This document shows positions 24,409 to 32,886 of a DNA stretch of 56,093 nt, piece after piece (positions within the stretch are counted from its first letter, which is position 1; each line of letters begins with the position of its first letter). The notes beneath the pieces are model-generated. The model was given only the letters and a program-made list of their open reading frames with translations, did not search any database and was not told the DNA's origin. The position numbers and the translations under genes were made by a program. The stretch is from Micrococcales bacterium UBA7469. Its GTDB lineage: Bacteria; Actinomycetota; Actinomycetes; Actinomycetales; Microbacteriaceae. The stretch spans positions 1-56,093 of the forward strand of contig DLPB01000014.1 in assembly GCA_002479805.1 (NCBI GenBank), given 5' to 3'.

Positions 24409-24702
24409 GTGAAGAACCCTTGGCTGAGCTACACCCTGATTCGTTTAGGGATGTTCTTCGGCATTTTCTTTGCGTTTCTACTTTTAGATTTCAACCCATA
24501 TTTCGCGGCGATTATTGCCGCGGTTGTTTCTTTTTCTCTCTCACTCCTGTTCCTAGATCGCCAGCGCAATGCCCTTAGTGAGTCGGTAGCAAAGAAGCTC
24601 TCGCGCGATGAGGCTGGCAGCTATAAAGATGCAGAGAGCGATCTGGAGAACCAGGTGCTCGACTCAGAAGGCAACGACAAAAAGCCCGAGGCCAACCAGT
24701 AG
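24409..24702 (+). CDS. DUF4229 domain-containing membrane protein
   Basis: A 97-residue protein matching the actinobacterial DUF4229 family: WLSYTLIRLGMFFGIFFAFLL, a second helix AAIIAAVVSFSLSLLFL, then the conserved RQRNALSESVAKKLSRD and an acidic tail. The function is unknown, but the family is often found beside menaquinone genes in actinobacteria. GTG start, predicted leaderless. Its last 39 bases overlap the 3' end of the convergent menA gene, so both proteins have co-evolving C-terminal codons. Confidence 0.85.
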   Translation: MKNPWLSYTLIRLGMFFGIFFAFLLLDFNPYFAAIIAAVVSFSLSLLFLDRQRNALSESVAKKLSRDEAGSYKDAESDLENQVLDSEGNDKKPEANQ

Positions 24703-25539
24703 CCCAAAGCCCAAACCAGCAAAGCTGGTGAGCTTTAGGGCAGAAATGTAGTCCTTGGCGCTCTTGCCTCTCACCCCAGCCATAAATGCCGGGAACACCA
24801 GCATCAAATTCGCAAGGCCGATAATTGTGGCCGGGTAAAGCGAAGCCAAAAGAATGTTGAAGATCACCGGAAGAATCAAAAGGGTTGCAAACAGCCACTT
24901 CGATGCCCGAACACCGATGCGAACCGAAAGCGTGTTTTTACCGCTTTGCTTATCGGTGGCAACATCCCTGATGTTGTTCACGAGCAGAACAGCGGTGGCA
25001 TAGAAACCAAAGTTGATTCCAAGCAGCACCGCCATCGGATCAATTTCGAGAATCTGAATGTATGCGGTTCCCACCGTTGCAATCAGCCCAAAGAAAATAA
25101 ATACTGCAATCTCGCCCAGGCCGGCATAGCCATACGGTGACTTACCTCCGGTGTAGTACCAGGCTGCGATGATCGACACCGCACCGACCGCAACTAACCA
25201 CCACTGACCGGTGATCAGCACAATCGCCAAACCGCAAAGTGCTGCCAAACCAAATGTGATTGCTGCCGCTAGCTTTACCGCCTGCGGGCGGACCAAACCA
25301 GAGCCGGTTAGTCGCAGAGGTCCCACGCGATTTGCGTCGGTGCCGCGAATGCCATCTGAGTAATCATTGGCGTAGTTCACACCGATCTGAAGCAGTAGTG
25401 CCACCAGCAACGCGAGAGAAGCAAGCAGTGGATTGCAGCGATCAACCAGATCGGCACTTGCCGAACCCAAAACTATCGGTGCGACAGCGAGCGGCAGGGT
25501 TCTAACCCTGGCTCCGGTGATCCAATTCTTTATCGACAT
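24664..25539 (-). CDS. menA: 1,4-dihydroxy-2-naphthoate polyprenyltransferase
   Basis: A 291-residue integral membrane prenyltransferase that attaches the polyprenyl tail to dihydroxynaphthoate and releases CO2. The substrate-binding motif is NYANDYSDGIRGTD (an N-x-x-x-D-x-x-D type) near residue 55, preceded by the usual N-terminus WITGARVRTLPLAVAPIVLG. The second aspartate motif is VLLVNNIRDVATDKQSGKNT near residue 165. About eight helices. It follows menE by a 12-base gap and shares a 39-bp convergent overlap with the DUF4229 gene. Confidence 0.93.
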   Translation of the reverse strand: MSIKNWITGARVRTLPLAVAPIVLGSASADLVDRCNPLLASLALLVALLLQIGVNYANDYSDGIRGTDANRVGPLRLTGSGLVRPQAVKLAAAITFGLAALCGLAIVLITGQWWLVAVGAVSIIAAWYYTGGKSPYGYAGLGEIAVFIFFGLIATVGTAYIQILEIDPMAVLLGINFGFYATAVLLVNNIRDVATDKQSGKNTLSVRIGVRASKWLFATLLILPVIFNILLASLYPATIIGLANLMLVFPAFMAGVRGKSAKDYISALKLTSFAGLGFGLLVGLGLFVVAF

Positions 25540-25551
25540 AACTCACAAATG

Positions 25552-26631
25552 CTATTCGCTCAAAAGCTTTGCAATTGCCTTGAGGTCTGGTTTACCGCTT
25601 GGGAGCCTAGGCAAGCTTGAAACCCGAATTACTCGCTGCGGTTTTGCTGCCAGCGACAACTTGGCTAACTCAGCAAAATCAACCTCTGGGCTGCCTTCGT
25701 AAACCAGGCAAACCGACTCTCCCCAGCTGGTCTTGATTGCAGCCGCAGCGACTGCGATAACTCCGGCAATCTCGCTGGCTCGTTGTTCAACCATCTCTAA
25801 AGAGATCTTGTGACCGCCTGAGATCAGCACCCGATCGGCACGGCCCAGAACATTCAACCTGCCATCGACAATCTCACCAAGATCGCTGGTTAGAAACTCG
25901 TCACCCAGGCCATTCGCCAAGGTTTTCCCCGCGATGGCGATTCGAGAATCGCGGATATTGACAGAGACTCCATCCAGCGGGACGCCGTCATAAACACAGC
26001 CACCGGCAGTCTCGGTCATGCCGTAGGAAACAACGATCTTTACACCCAGTTCTCGCAGCTCTGAAATTACCTTTTGGTCCGGCATTTGCCCGCCCAGCAA
26101 AATGGCATCGAAGCGCTTTAGTAGCGCAAGTGAGCAACTGTCAGATCGCACTGCCTCAAGCAGTCTCGCAAGCTGTGCCGGCACCAGCGAAGTAAAGCGC
26201 TTTGGTTCGGTCATCAAACTGGCGGCCCTGAAGAAAGCCTCAGCAGTGAATGGAAGTTGGGCGTTCAGCATGATCGGCTGAGTATCGGCAATCACCGATC
26301 GAATCAAAACATTTATGCCGGCAATGAACTTGGTCGGCAGAGCTAAAAGCCACTGCCCCTGACCACCTAGATACTTGGCGGAGGCTTCGGCAGAAGCCCG
26401 AAGCGCAGCTGCAGAAAGCTCGATTCGCTTAGGGGTGCCGGTTGACCCGGAGCTTTCAACAATCAGTGAGACATCGTCGTCGACCTGCTCGGGCAGCCCG
26501 TGCACCTCGGGCATCAGACCATTGAATTCTGGTTCGGTTATGAATAGCGCTAGCTTGCCATCGAGCATTTCGATGCAGCTCGATAGCGCACGAAATGTGT
26601 CATTGGCAGGTATCAGGCGAAGCGGTTTCAT
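25552..26631 (-). CDS. menE: o-Succinylbenzoate-CoA ligase
   Basis: A 359-residue member of the acyl-adenylate-forming enzymes. The ATP-binding signature is LIVESSGSTGTPKRIELS near residue 55, followed by VSYGMTETAGGCVYDG and DLGEIVDGRLNVLGRADRVLISGG. It activates o-succinylbenzoate as its CoA thioester for MenB. It is much shorter than typical ligases of this superfamily (about 450-500), chiefly at the N-terminus, which is usual for actinobacterial MenE. ATG overlaps the menB stop by one base (TAATG), so the two are coupled. Confidence 0.9.
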   Translation of the reverse strand: MKPLRLIPANDTFRALSSCIEMLDGKLALFITEPEFNGLMPEVHGLPEQVDDDVSLIVESSGSTGTPKRIELSAAALRASAEASAKYLGGQGQWLLALPTKFIAGINVLIRSVIADTQPIMLNAQLPFTAEAFFRAASLMTEPKRFTSLVPAQLARLLEAVRSDSCSLALLKRFDAILLGGQMPDQKVISELRELGVKIVVSYGMTETAGGCVYDGVPLDGVSVNIRDSRIAIAGKTLANGLGDEFLTSDLGEIVDGRLNVLGRADRVLISGGHKISLEMVEQRASEIAGVIAVAAAAIKTSWGESVCLVYEGSPEVDFAELAKLSLAAKPQRVIRVSSLPRLPSGKPDLKAIAKLLSE

Positions 26632-27515
26632 TAGAAGTGCCAGGGGGCGTCAGACCAGTCTGGCTTTCTCTTCTCCAAGAATGCGTTCTTACCCTCCGCG
26701 GCCTCTTTGGTGCCGTAGGCAAGTCGGGTTGCCTCACCGGCAAACAACTGCTGTCCCACCAGACCATCGTCAACTGCGTTGAAAGCGTATTTGAGCATCC
26801 GAATTGCGGTTGGCGACTTTGCCAAAATGTCTTCAGCCCATTCGATAGCGGTGCTCTCCAACTTGGCGTGGTCAACCACAGCGTTTACGACGCCCATCTC
26901 GTAAGCCCTTTGGGCGTCGTATTCGCGACCGAGGAAAAATATCTCGCGCGCGAATTTCTGCCCGGTTTGTCTTGCCAGATAGGCACTGCCGTAACCGGCA
27001 TCAAAAGAACCAACATCGGCATCGGTCTGCTTGAAACGTGCGTATTCGCGAGAGGCAATCGATAGGTCGCAGACCACATTGAGCGAGTGGCCGCCGCCGG
27101 CTGCCCAGCCCGAAACTAGGGCAATAACCACCTTCGGCATAAAGCGAATCAGCCGCTGCACCTCAAGGATGTGAAGTCGTCCCGCGGTTCCTGGGCCGTA
27201 CTCATATCCAGCTTCGCCGCGAACTCTTTGGTCACCTCCGGAGCAGAATGCCCAGCCGCCATCCTTTGGTGATGGTCCATTACCGGTTAGCAAAACCACA
27301 CCGACATCGCTAGAGCACCTCGCGTGATCTAGTGCCTGGTAAAGCTCATCGACAGTCTGTGGCCGAAATGCGTTTCTTACCTCAGGCCTGGAAAAACCGA
27401 TTCGCACCACCCCTAGGGTGTTGTGCCGGTGGTAGCTGACATCGGTCAGCTCCTCAAAACCGGCGACTGTGTGCCACAGGTTCTGATCAAAGGTCTCGGA
27501 AACGGTATTTGCCAT
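26631..27515 (-). CDS. menB: 1,4-Dihydroxy-2-naphthoyl-CoA synthase
   Basis: A 294-residue crotonase-fold enzyme that closes the second ring of the naphthoate. Motifs are the N-terminal YHRHNTLGVVRIGFSRPE and RNAFRPQTVDELY, the oxyanion-hole segment AFCSGGDQRVRG, SGWAAGGGHSLNVVCDL, and TDADVGSFDAGYGSAYLARQ, which holds the aspartate and serine typical of MenB. ATG with TAGTCT six bases upstream and no ribosome site, so probably leaderless. It is divergent from menC with only 17 bp between the start codons. Confidence 0.94.
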   Translation of the reverse strand: MANTVSETFDQNLWHTVAGFEELTDVSYHRHNTLGVVRIGFSRPEVRNAFRPQTVDELYQALDHARCSSDVGVVLLTGNGPSPKDGGWAFCSGGDQRVRGEAGYEYGPGTAGRLHILEVQRLIRFMPKVVIALVSGWAAGGGHSLNVVCDLSIASREYARFKQTDADVGSFDAGYGSAYLARQTGQKFAREIFFLGREYDAQRAYEMGVVNAVVDHAKLESTAIEWAEDILAKSPTAIRMLKYAFNAVDDGLVGQQLFAGEATRLAYGTKEAAEGKNAFLEKRKPDWSDAPWHF

Positions 27516-27520
27516 GCAAT

Positions 27521-27526
27521 TAGACT
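27521..27526 (+). promoter_or_regulatory. -10 element of menC (overlaps the menB -10)
   Basis: TAGACT ends six bases before the GTG at 27533. Five of its six bases are shared with the opposite-strand -10 of menB. Confidence 0.55.
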
Positions 27527-27527
27527 A
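27522..27527 (-). promoter_or_regulatory. -10 element of menB (overlaps the menC -10)
   Basis: TAGTCT on the minus strand ends six bases before the ATG at 27515. Confidence 0.55.
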
Positions 27528-27532
27528 ATCGG

Positions 27533-28507
27533 GTGTTCGGGGAGAAAATAACCCAAATCAGCGTTGTGAGCATCCCGATGCTGACTAAATTCCGCGGCCT
27601 AAGCCATCGTGAAGCGCTTATTTTCAAGGGCAGCAAGCGCTGGGCAGAATTCTCCCCATTTATTGAATACTCAGACCAAGAAGCCAGTAATTGGCTAGCG
27701 GCCGCAATCAGCTTTGCGAACCAGGACCTTCCACCACTGCATCGAACCTCGGTTGGGGTGAACGCGACCCTGCCGGCAGTTACACCAGATCAGGTGACTG
27801 CGGTGCTTGCAAAGTTTGGTGAATTCTCAACCGTAAAAATCAAGGTCGCAGAGACCGGGCAACCCATATCTGCGGATGTGCTTCGAGTACTAGAGGTGGC
27901 TAAGAGCTATCCCGACTGTCGGATACGGCTGGATGCCAACGGCAATTTCACCCCCGAGCAAGCCCTGGAGCTTTTGGCCAAGATCCCACTTGATCGGCTG
28001 GATTATTTTGAGCAGCCCTGTGCGACCCTTGACGAATTGGTGGAACTCAGAAAGACCATCGCTCACCTAAAGCTCGGGGTTTTGATTGCGGCAGACGAGT
28101 CGATTCGTAAGGCGGAAGATCCCCTTGAGGTCGCAAGGCGAAATGCTGCCGACATTGTGATGCTCAAGGTTCAGCCGCTAGGTGGCATTGAACGCTGCTT
28201 GGAGATTGCAAAACAGACTGGAATACCTGCGGTGGTGAGCTCAGCCCTTGAGACCAGCATTGGTCTGGCCCAGGGCGCTTACCTTGCCGCCGCATTACCT
28301 GAGTTGGAATTTGACTGTGGTCTTGGAACGCTAAGCCTGATGGAATCAGATATCAGCGCAGAGCCACTTACGCCTAAAGCAGGGCGAATCACTCCGCGTG
28401 AGGTATCGCCAGATCAGAATCTGCTAGAAAAATACCAAGCTAGCCCGGAGCGAACCCGGTGGTGGCTTGAGAGATTAGAGCGGTGCTTTGCGCTTCTAGA
28501 GGCCTGA
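27533..28507 (+). CDS. menC: o-Succinylbenzoate synthase
   Basis: A 324-residue enolase-superfamily enzyme that dehydrates SHCHC to o-succinylbenzoate. Catalytic features are the lysine pair in FSTVKIKVAETG (~103), metal ligands in RIRLDANGNF (Asp), YFEQPC (Glu) and IAADESI (Asp), and the second-side lysine in IVMLKVQPLGG. GTG start, predicted leaderless. It is divergent from menB and shares overlapping promoter elements with it. It converges on ccsB with a 12-base overlap. Confidence 0.92.
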   Translation: MFGEKITQISVVSIPMLTKFRGLSHREALIFKGSKRWAEFSPFIEYSDQEASNWLAAAISFANQDLPPLHRTSVGVNATLPAVTPDQVTAVLAKFGEFSTVKIKVAETGQPISADVLRVLEVAKSYPDCRIRLDANGNFTPEQALELLAKIPLDRLDYFEQPCATLDELVELRKTIAHLKLGVLIAADESIRKAEDPLEVARRNAADIVMLKVQPLGGIERCLEIAKQTGIPAVVSSALETSIGLAQGAYLAAALPELEFDCGLGTLSLMESDISAEPLTPKAGRITPREVSPDQNLLEKYQASPERTRWWLERLERCFALLEA

Positions 28508-29371
28508 GTAAACGTGCAGTCCCTTGAAGAACATGTTCACGATCGTGAAATTAAAGATCACCGCGAGAAATGCCACCAAGCCTAACCAGGCTGCTCGCTT
28601 ACCGTTCCAGCCCCTAGTTGCCATGGCGTGTAGGTAGCCGGCGTAGAGGGTCCAGATGATGAAGGTCCAGACCTCTTTGGTGTCCCAACCCCAGTAGCGG
28701 TGCCAGGCGCGCTCGGCCCAGATCGCTCCAGCAATCAAGGTAAAGCTCCAGAGCACAAAACCAACCACGTTGAAGCGGTAGGCCAATCGCTCTAACTGCT
28801 CAAGCGCCGGGAACAGCTCCATTAGCCGCCTTGCCGAATTACCAGCCTTGACTAGGTAGGCGATGTGCAGACCGGCTGCGATGCAAAAGAATGATGAGGC
28901 CAGAATGGCCACCACGACGTGAATCACCAGCCAGTAACTCTGCAGTGCCGGCATTAGGGTCTTTACCTCAACATAGAAAAGTGAAACCGCAGCAAACAGC
29001 GTCACCAAAACAAAACCGGTAACGAAGGTTGCGATAAATCGCACGTCTTTGATCTTTAGCGAGGTGAGGTAAACCAACAAAATCAATAGCGCTGCCGAGA
29101 TCGAGAACTCGTACATATTTGCCCATGGCACACGTCCGGCTGCAATACCACGCAGCACGACGCCAATACCCAGCACCACGGTTCCAACCGCCGTGACAGC
29201 AAACCCGATCTTCTCAAGGTTCGACAGCTTGGCACGCTCTTCTGCGCTCTGACCTAGCAGCTTGGAAAGCTGAAGTGAGAACAGCACCAGTGCCAGGGCG
29301 ATAAACGCCATCGCTGCCGATACAAACAGCAGCGAAATCTGAGAAAGTGGCTCGTTCAGAACAATCGTCAT
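28496..29371 (-). CDS. ccsB: Cytochrome c biogenesis protein CcsB (CcsA/ResC family)
   Basis: A 291-residue membrane protein with about eight helices that exports and presents haem for cytochrome c maturation (System II). The haem-binding signature is YWGWDTKEVWTFIIWTLYAG, with histidines nearby (ERAWHRYWGW and LHAMATRGW) as likely ligands and another in LVIHVVVAILASSFFC. ATG overlaps the resB stop by four bases, so the two partners are translationally coupled. Confidence 0.93.
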   Translation of the reverse strand: MTIVLNEPLSQISLLFVSAAMAFIALALVLFSLQLSKLLGQSAEERAKLSNLEKIGFAVTAVGTVVLGIGVVLRGIAAGRVPWANMYEFSISAALLILLVYLTSLKIKDVRFIATFVTGFVLVTLFAAVSLFYVEVKTLMPALQSYWLVIHVVVAILASSFFCIAAGLHIAYLVKAGNSARRLMELFPALEQLERLAYRFNVVGFVLWSFTLIAGAIWAERAWHRYWGWDTKEVWTFIIWTLYAGYLHAMATRGWNGKRAAWLGLVAFLAVIFNFTIVNMFFKGLHVYSGL

Positions 29372-30867
29372 TTGCTTCCAACCTTGGAGTCGATTTGTGT
29401 GCGGATATCGTTCAAGACTTCTTCAAGCCTTGGGTCATCACTGCGAGCCAGAGCAGCGAGTTCAATTGTCCCATCCGAATTGCGTCTCACCCAAATTCGG
29501 CGGCGCGGGGTAAGTAGCGATAGCCCCATCGAGAACAGCGAGAGCATTGCGAAGAACAGCACCCAGACACCACCGGGGTTGTAGGCGACATCGAGTGATG
29601 CATATCTAAGTAGCCCATCAAAGCGCACCTTGCCTAGGTCATTTGGCAACTCAACCGTCTCGCCGATGCGAAGTTGGAGTGGGTCGTTTGGCCCCTGACG
29701 CGATGCCACCACCTCGAGGTTTTCGGTGTCAAGCGCAAAGACGTTTTTTGGAATGCCCTCATCAAGGCCCAGATCACCGGAGTAGACATTCATGCTCAGC
29801 AGTGGATCAATCGGGTCGGGATAGATCGAGGTGTATGCCCCAGATTCCAACTGCTCGGCGGTTGGGTAGAAGAAGGCAATAATGCCCACCTGCTCAGGCA
29901 GTGCATCTGGAACCTTGATAACGCCAAGAGAGGTCATGTTGGCATCCTGCGGCAAGAAAACACTCGGGCCAGAAAAGGCAATGTTTCCCTCACCATCAAA
30001 GACCGTGATCACAGGTGCAAAGCCATTACCGGTTAGGTAGATGCTGGCTCCCGGCGCTTCAAGCGGATAGTTCACTCGGACCTCGGACTGCTTACCCTCG
30101 GAGGTGACGCTCGCGATGAAGTCGATTGGCTGCCCAAGGTTATTGGGGTTTTGCAGATCGTAGACAACTTGGAAGTCATCTAGTTTCACGCTGAATGGCT
30201 CAAGTTGGGTCTCGTCAAAAAATGGTCCCGGTGAGAATGAGTCGTAGCTGGCGAGGTTGTTCACGAAGCTATCGCCGACCACCAAAACGCGCTGCCCGCT
30301 AAAGCTCAGACCACCACCGACACCAACCGCAATCAGCACTCCGATAAGGGAGAAGTGAAAGACCAAATTGCCGGTCTCGCGGCTATAGCCCTTTTCTGCC
30401 GATACCGAGTTGCCCTGCAGTTCGACCTTATAGCGCTTGGACTTTAGGACTTTGAGTGCCGCCTCAAGATAGCCGGGCTGATCTGCTAACTCCTGGTGAA
30501 TGGGCATGCGCTTTAGGTTTTGCGGGGTTTGCACCGGTTTGGCTCTGAGCGCCTCGAAGTGGACTTTGGTTCGCGGCACCACACAGCCAACTAGGGAGAC
30601 AAAAAGCAGGATGTAGATCGACGAGAACCAAACTGAGGTGTAGACGTCGAAGAGCTGGAAATCATCCATCACCTCAGCGACACCAGGGTTATTGTCAAAA
30701 AAGATTCGCACACCATTTGGGTCTGCCGAGCGCTGCGGATAGATCGAACCCGGCACCGCTGCGATTGCCAGAAGTAGCAGCAAGAACAGTGCGGTGCGCA
30801 TCGAGGTAAGTTGCCGCCAGAACCACCGTGGCCAGAAAGTCAACTTAGAGAACGAGCTGGAAGCCAC
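29368..30867 (-). CDS. resB: Cytochrome c biogenesis protein ResB
   Basis: A 499-residue membrane protein, partner of CcsB in System II. It has N-terminal helices (MRTALFLLLLLAIAAVPGSIYPQR, then IYILLFVSLVGCVVPR), a third at ~175, a large exported domain, and a final helix (VWVLFFAMLSLFSMGLSLLT) with a basic cytoplasmic tail. RSADPNGVRIFF is a conserved ResB segment. GTG start preceded by a near-perfect AGGAGGT; it overlaps the ccdA 3' end by 23 bases, so it has its own strong ribosome site inside ccdA. Confidence 0.92.
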   Translation of the reverse strand: MASSSFSKLTFWPRWFWRQLTSMRTALFLLLLLAIAAVPGSIYPQRSADPNGVRIFFDNNPGVAEVMDDFQLFDVYTSVWFSSIYILLFVSLVGCVVPRTKVHFEALRAKPVQTPQNLKRMPIHQELADQPGYLEAALKVLKSKRYKVELQGNSVSAEKGYSRETGNLVFHFSLIGVLIAVGVGGGLSFSGQRVLVVGDSFVNNLASYDSFSPGPFFDETQLEPFSVKLDDFQVVYDLQNPNNLGQPIDFIASVTSEGKQSEVRVNYPLEAPGASIYLTGNGFAPVITVFDGEGNIAFSGPSVFLPQDANMTSLGVIKVPDALPEQVGIIAFFYPTAEQLESGAYTSIYPDPIDPLLSMNVYSGDLGLDEGIPKNVFALDTENLEVVASRQGPNDPLQLRIGETVELPNDLGKVRFDGLLRYASLDVAYNPGGVWVLFFAMLSLFSMGLSLLTPRRRIWVRRNSDGTIELAALARSDDPRLEEVLNDIRTQIDSKVGSK

Positions 30868-31567
30868 TGTTCACCTCCTGCATCCAGGTGAGGAACTGAC
30901 CCCACAAACCGGTCATCAAAAGCACACCGATCAAGATCAACATCCCACCGCCAAACAGGTTGAAGGCTCTGATGTGACGCTTCACAAATGCCACGCTGGT
31001 TACTGCCCAGCGCATGCCGAGTGCAATCAAAACAAATGGAATGCCGATTCCGAGCGAATAAACCGTTGCCAAGATGCCGCCGCGCAACGGGTCTGAAGTC
31101 GTGGAAGCCAATGTCAAAACCGCAGCCAGGGTTGGTCCAATGCAAGGGGTCCAACCCAGTGCAAACACCACACCCAAAACCGGTGCTCCCGCAAGACCCA
31201 CCTTTGGGCTGAAAGGGATCTTGATGGTGCGCTGCAAAAAGCTAAACTGCCCGATCATCGCAAGACCAAAGATTGTCACCAGCGCGCCCAAGACAAACTG
31301 CACCCAGAAGGTATTGGCAAAAAATAGCAGTCCCGCTGAACCAGCCAGCACCCCGAGGGTGACAAATACTGCCGTGAAGCCAAGTACGAACAAAATTGCA
31401 CCGAGCACCAACTTGGCCTTGCTCTGCGCTGCACCGGAGACATATCCGAGGTAGCCCGGGACCAGGGGCAAAACGCAGGGCGATAAAAATGTGACCAAGC
31501 CTGCCAGCAATGCAATCGGCATGGCCGCCAACAGCGAGCCGTTTAGGACCACCTCTGCTGGGTTCAC
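30845..31567 (-). CDS. ccdA: Thiol-disulfide transporter CcdA
   Basis: A 240-residue six-helix membrane protein that carries reducing power outward across the membrane for cytochrome c maturation. The two redox cysteines are visible in LSPCVLPLVPGYLGY (first helix) and GWTPCIGPTLAAVL (fourth helix), the classic CcdA pair. GTG start overlaps the stop of the thioredoxin-like gene upstream (GTGA). Confidence 0.92.
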   Translation of the reverse strand: MNPAEVVLNGSLLAAMPIALLAGLVTFLSPCVLPLVPGYLGYVSGAAQSKAKLVLGAILFVLGFTAVFVTLGVLAGSAGLLFFANTFWVQFVLGALVTIFGLAMIGQFSFLQRTIKIPFSPKVGLAGAPVLGVVFALGWTPCIGPTLAAVLTLASTTSDPLRGGILATVYSLGIGIPFVLIALGMRWAVTSVAFVKRHIRAFNLFGGGMLILIGVLLMTGLWGQFLTWMQEVNSGFQLVL

Positions 31568-32169
31568 TCGGCTACCACAGTCTCAATCAAGGTTCTGAGA
31601 ATCGATGGGTCGATACGCCCGAGGATGCGAGATGCGACCTTGCCTTGCTTGTCAATCACCAAGGTGGTTGGCACCGCCTGGGGGCTGACTACGCCTTGAA
31701 ATGCCAGCGAGACACTGCCGGTCTGAGCATCCATGATTGATGGAAAGCTAATGCCAAATTTGCGATCAAAGGCCAGTGCGGTCTCCGAGGTGTCACGAAC
31801 ATTCACGCCAACAAACTGCACACCCTGAACCTGAAACTCTTCGTAGAGAGCTTGCAGCTCTGGTGCTTCAGCCCGGCAGGGAGCACAGGCCGAATACCAC
31901 CAGTTCATCACCACAACTTGGCCAGCCAGTGCCTCAGAGTCGAGCATCTGACCGGATTCGGTTTCACCGCTGAAAGGCAGGAAGGTTGGTCTTTGCTCGC
32001 TGGCAAACTCGGTCACCGTGCCATCGCCGGCGATGTAGTTTTTGGAGTCGCCAGAGCGAAACTGCTCGGCAAGAGGATCCGATGCGCAGCCTGCCAGGCT
32101 GAGCGCGATGGTGCCGACGATGAAGATAACGAGGGTGATTGCGATTGCTCGCTGAGTCTCTCTTTTCAC
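31564..32169 (-). CDS. TlpA/ResA-like thioredoxin lipoprotein
   Basis: A 201-residue exported thiol oxidoreductase. The lipobox SLAGC puts the lipid-linked cysteine near residue 28. The thioredoxin domain starts near residue 65, with the active site WYSACAPCRAEAPEL (CxxC) and the cis-proline segment SPQAVPTTLVID. It should keep cytochrome c cysteines reduced, taking electrons from CcdA, its coupled neighbour. GTG start overlaps the histidine-phosphatase stop (GTGA). Confidence 0.9.
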   Translation of the reverse strand: MKRETQRAIAITLVIFIVGTIALSLAGCASDPLAEQFRSGDSKNYIAGDGTVTEFASEQRPTFLPFSGETESGQMLDSEALAGQVVVMNWWYSACAPCRAEAPELQALYEEFQVQGVQFVGVNVRDTSETALAFDRKFGISFPSIMDAQTGSVSLAFQGVVSPQAVPTTLVIDKQGKVASRILGRIDPSILRTLIETVVAE

Positions 32170-32819
32170 ACCGCACCTCCGTCTGTTGCAGCCTTGCGAA
32201 GCTGGTTCGCTAGTTCTAAACCAGGCTCTCGGTAGTCAACTTCCACCAACTTGCCATCGACCACCTCGAACGAGGTGATCGAAGAAAGTGAGCACCTGCG
32301 AGCCCTTGGGTCATGGGGCAGAGCTAAGCCCTGGCTGGAACGATAAAGCATCCAAATGGGAAGTTGATGTGAAACTAAAACCACATCACCCGATTCAACA
32401 CTGCTCCAAGCACTCAGTGCCGCATCTGTCATGCGCTGAGCGATTTCCTTATATGGTTCGCCCCAGCTCGGTCGCTGCGGGTTGTAAAGGTGCAGGGCAA
32501 GGGATGGTTTTTTGAGAATTGCCCTGCCACCCATTTTGTAACCGGCGAACTTGTTCCACGGTTCGATAACCCGGGGTTCGTGCTGAATCTCCAGATCAAA
32601 TTCCTTGGCGATCGGAGCTGCCGACTCCTGGGTGCGCTGAAGCGGTGATGCGTAAAGCTTGGCAATCTGGCGATTTTCGGCAGCAAGCTGGCTGGCTGCG
32701 GCTTTTGCCATGTGGTGACCTAAATCGCTGAGGTGAAAACCCTCGATGCGCTCATAAAGCACGCCTTCAGGATTGAAGACTTCGCCGTGACGAACGAAGT
32801 GAAGGCGGTTGGCAGGCAT
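32166..32819 (-). CDS. Histidine phosphatase family protein (phosphoglycerate-mutase-like)
   Basis: A 217-residue enzyme with the phosphohistidine motif LHFVRHGEVFNPEG at the N-terminus and the second active-site histidine in VVLVSHQLPIW near residue 150. The family removes phosphate from small molecules or proteins; the substrate cannot be told. In many actinobacteria such a gene opens the ccdA-resB-ccsB operon, as here. ATG with TAGACT six bases upstream predicts a leaderless operon start. Confidence 0.9.
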   Translation of the reverse strand: MPANRLHFVRHGEVFNPEGVLYERIEGFHLSDLGHHMAKAAASQLAAENRQIAKLYASPLQRTQESAAPIAKEFDLEIQHEPRVIEPWNKFAGYKMGGRAILKKPSLALHLYNPQRPSWGEPYKEIAQRMTDAALSAWSSVESGDVVLVSHQLPIWMLYRSSQGLALPHDPRARRCSLSSITSFEVVDGKLVEVDYREPGLELANQLRKAATDGGAV

Positions 32820-32825
32820 GCCCTA

Positions 32826-32831
32826 AGTCTA
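32826..32831 (-). promoter_or_regulatory. -10 element for the phosphatase-ccs operon
   Basis: TAGACT on the minus strand ends six bases before the ATG at 32819. It is probably the main promoter of the five-gene cytochrome c maturation unit that ends with ccsB. Confidence 0.5.
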
Positions 32832-32886
32832 CCTTCGCTAAACTTCTCAATAACTAATAGACGCCTACCCCCATCGAGGTAATCAC

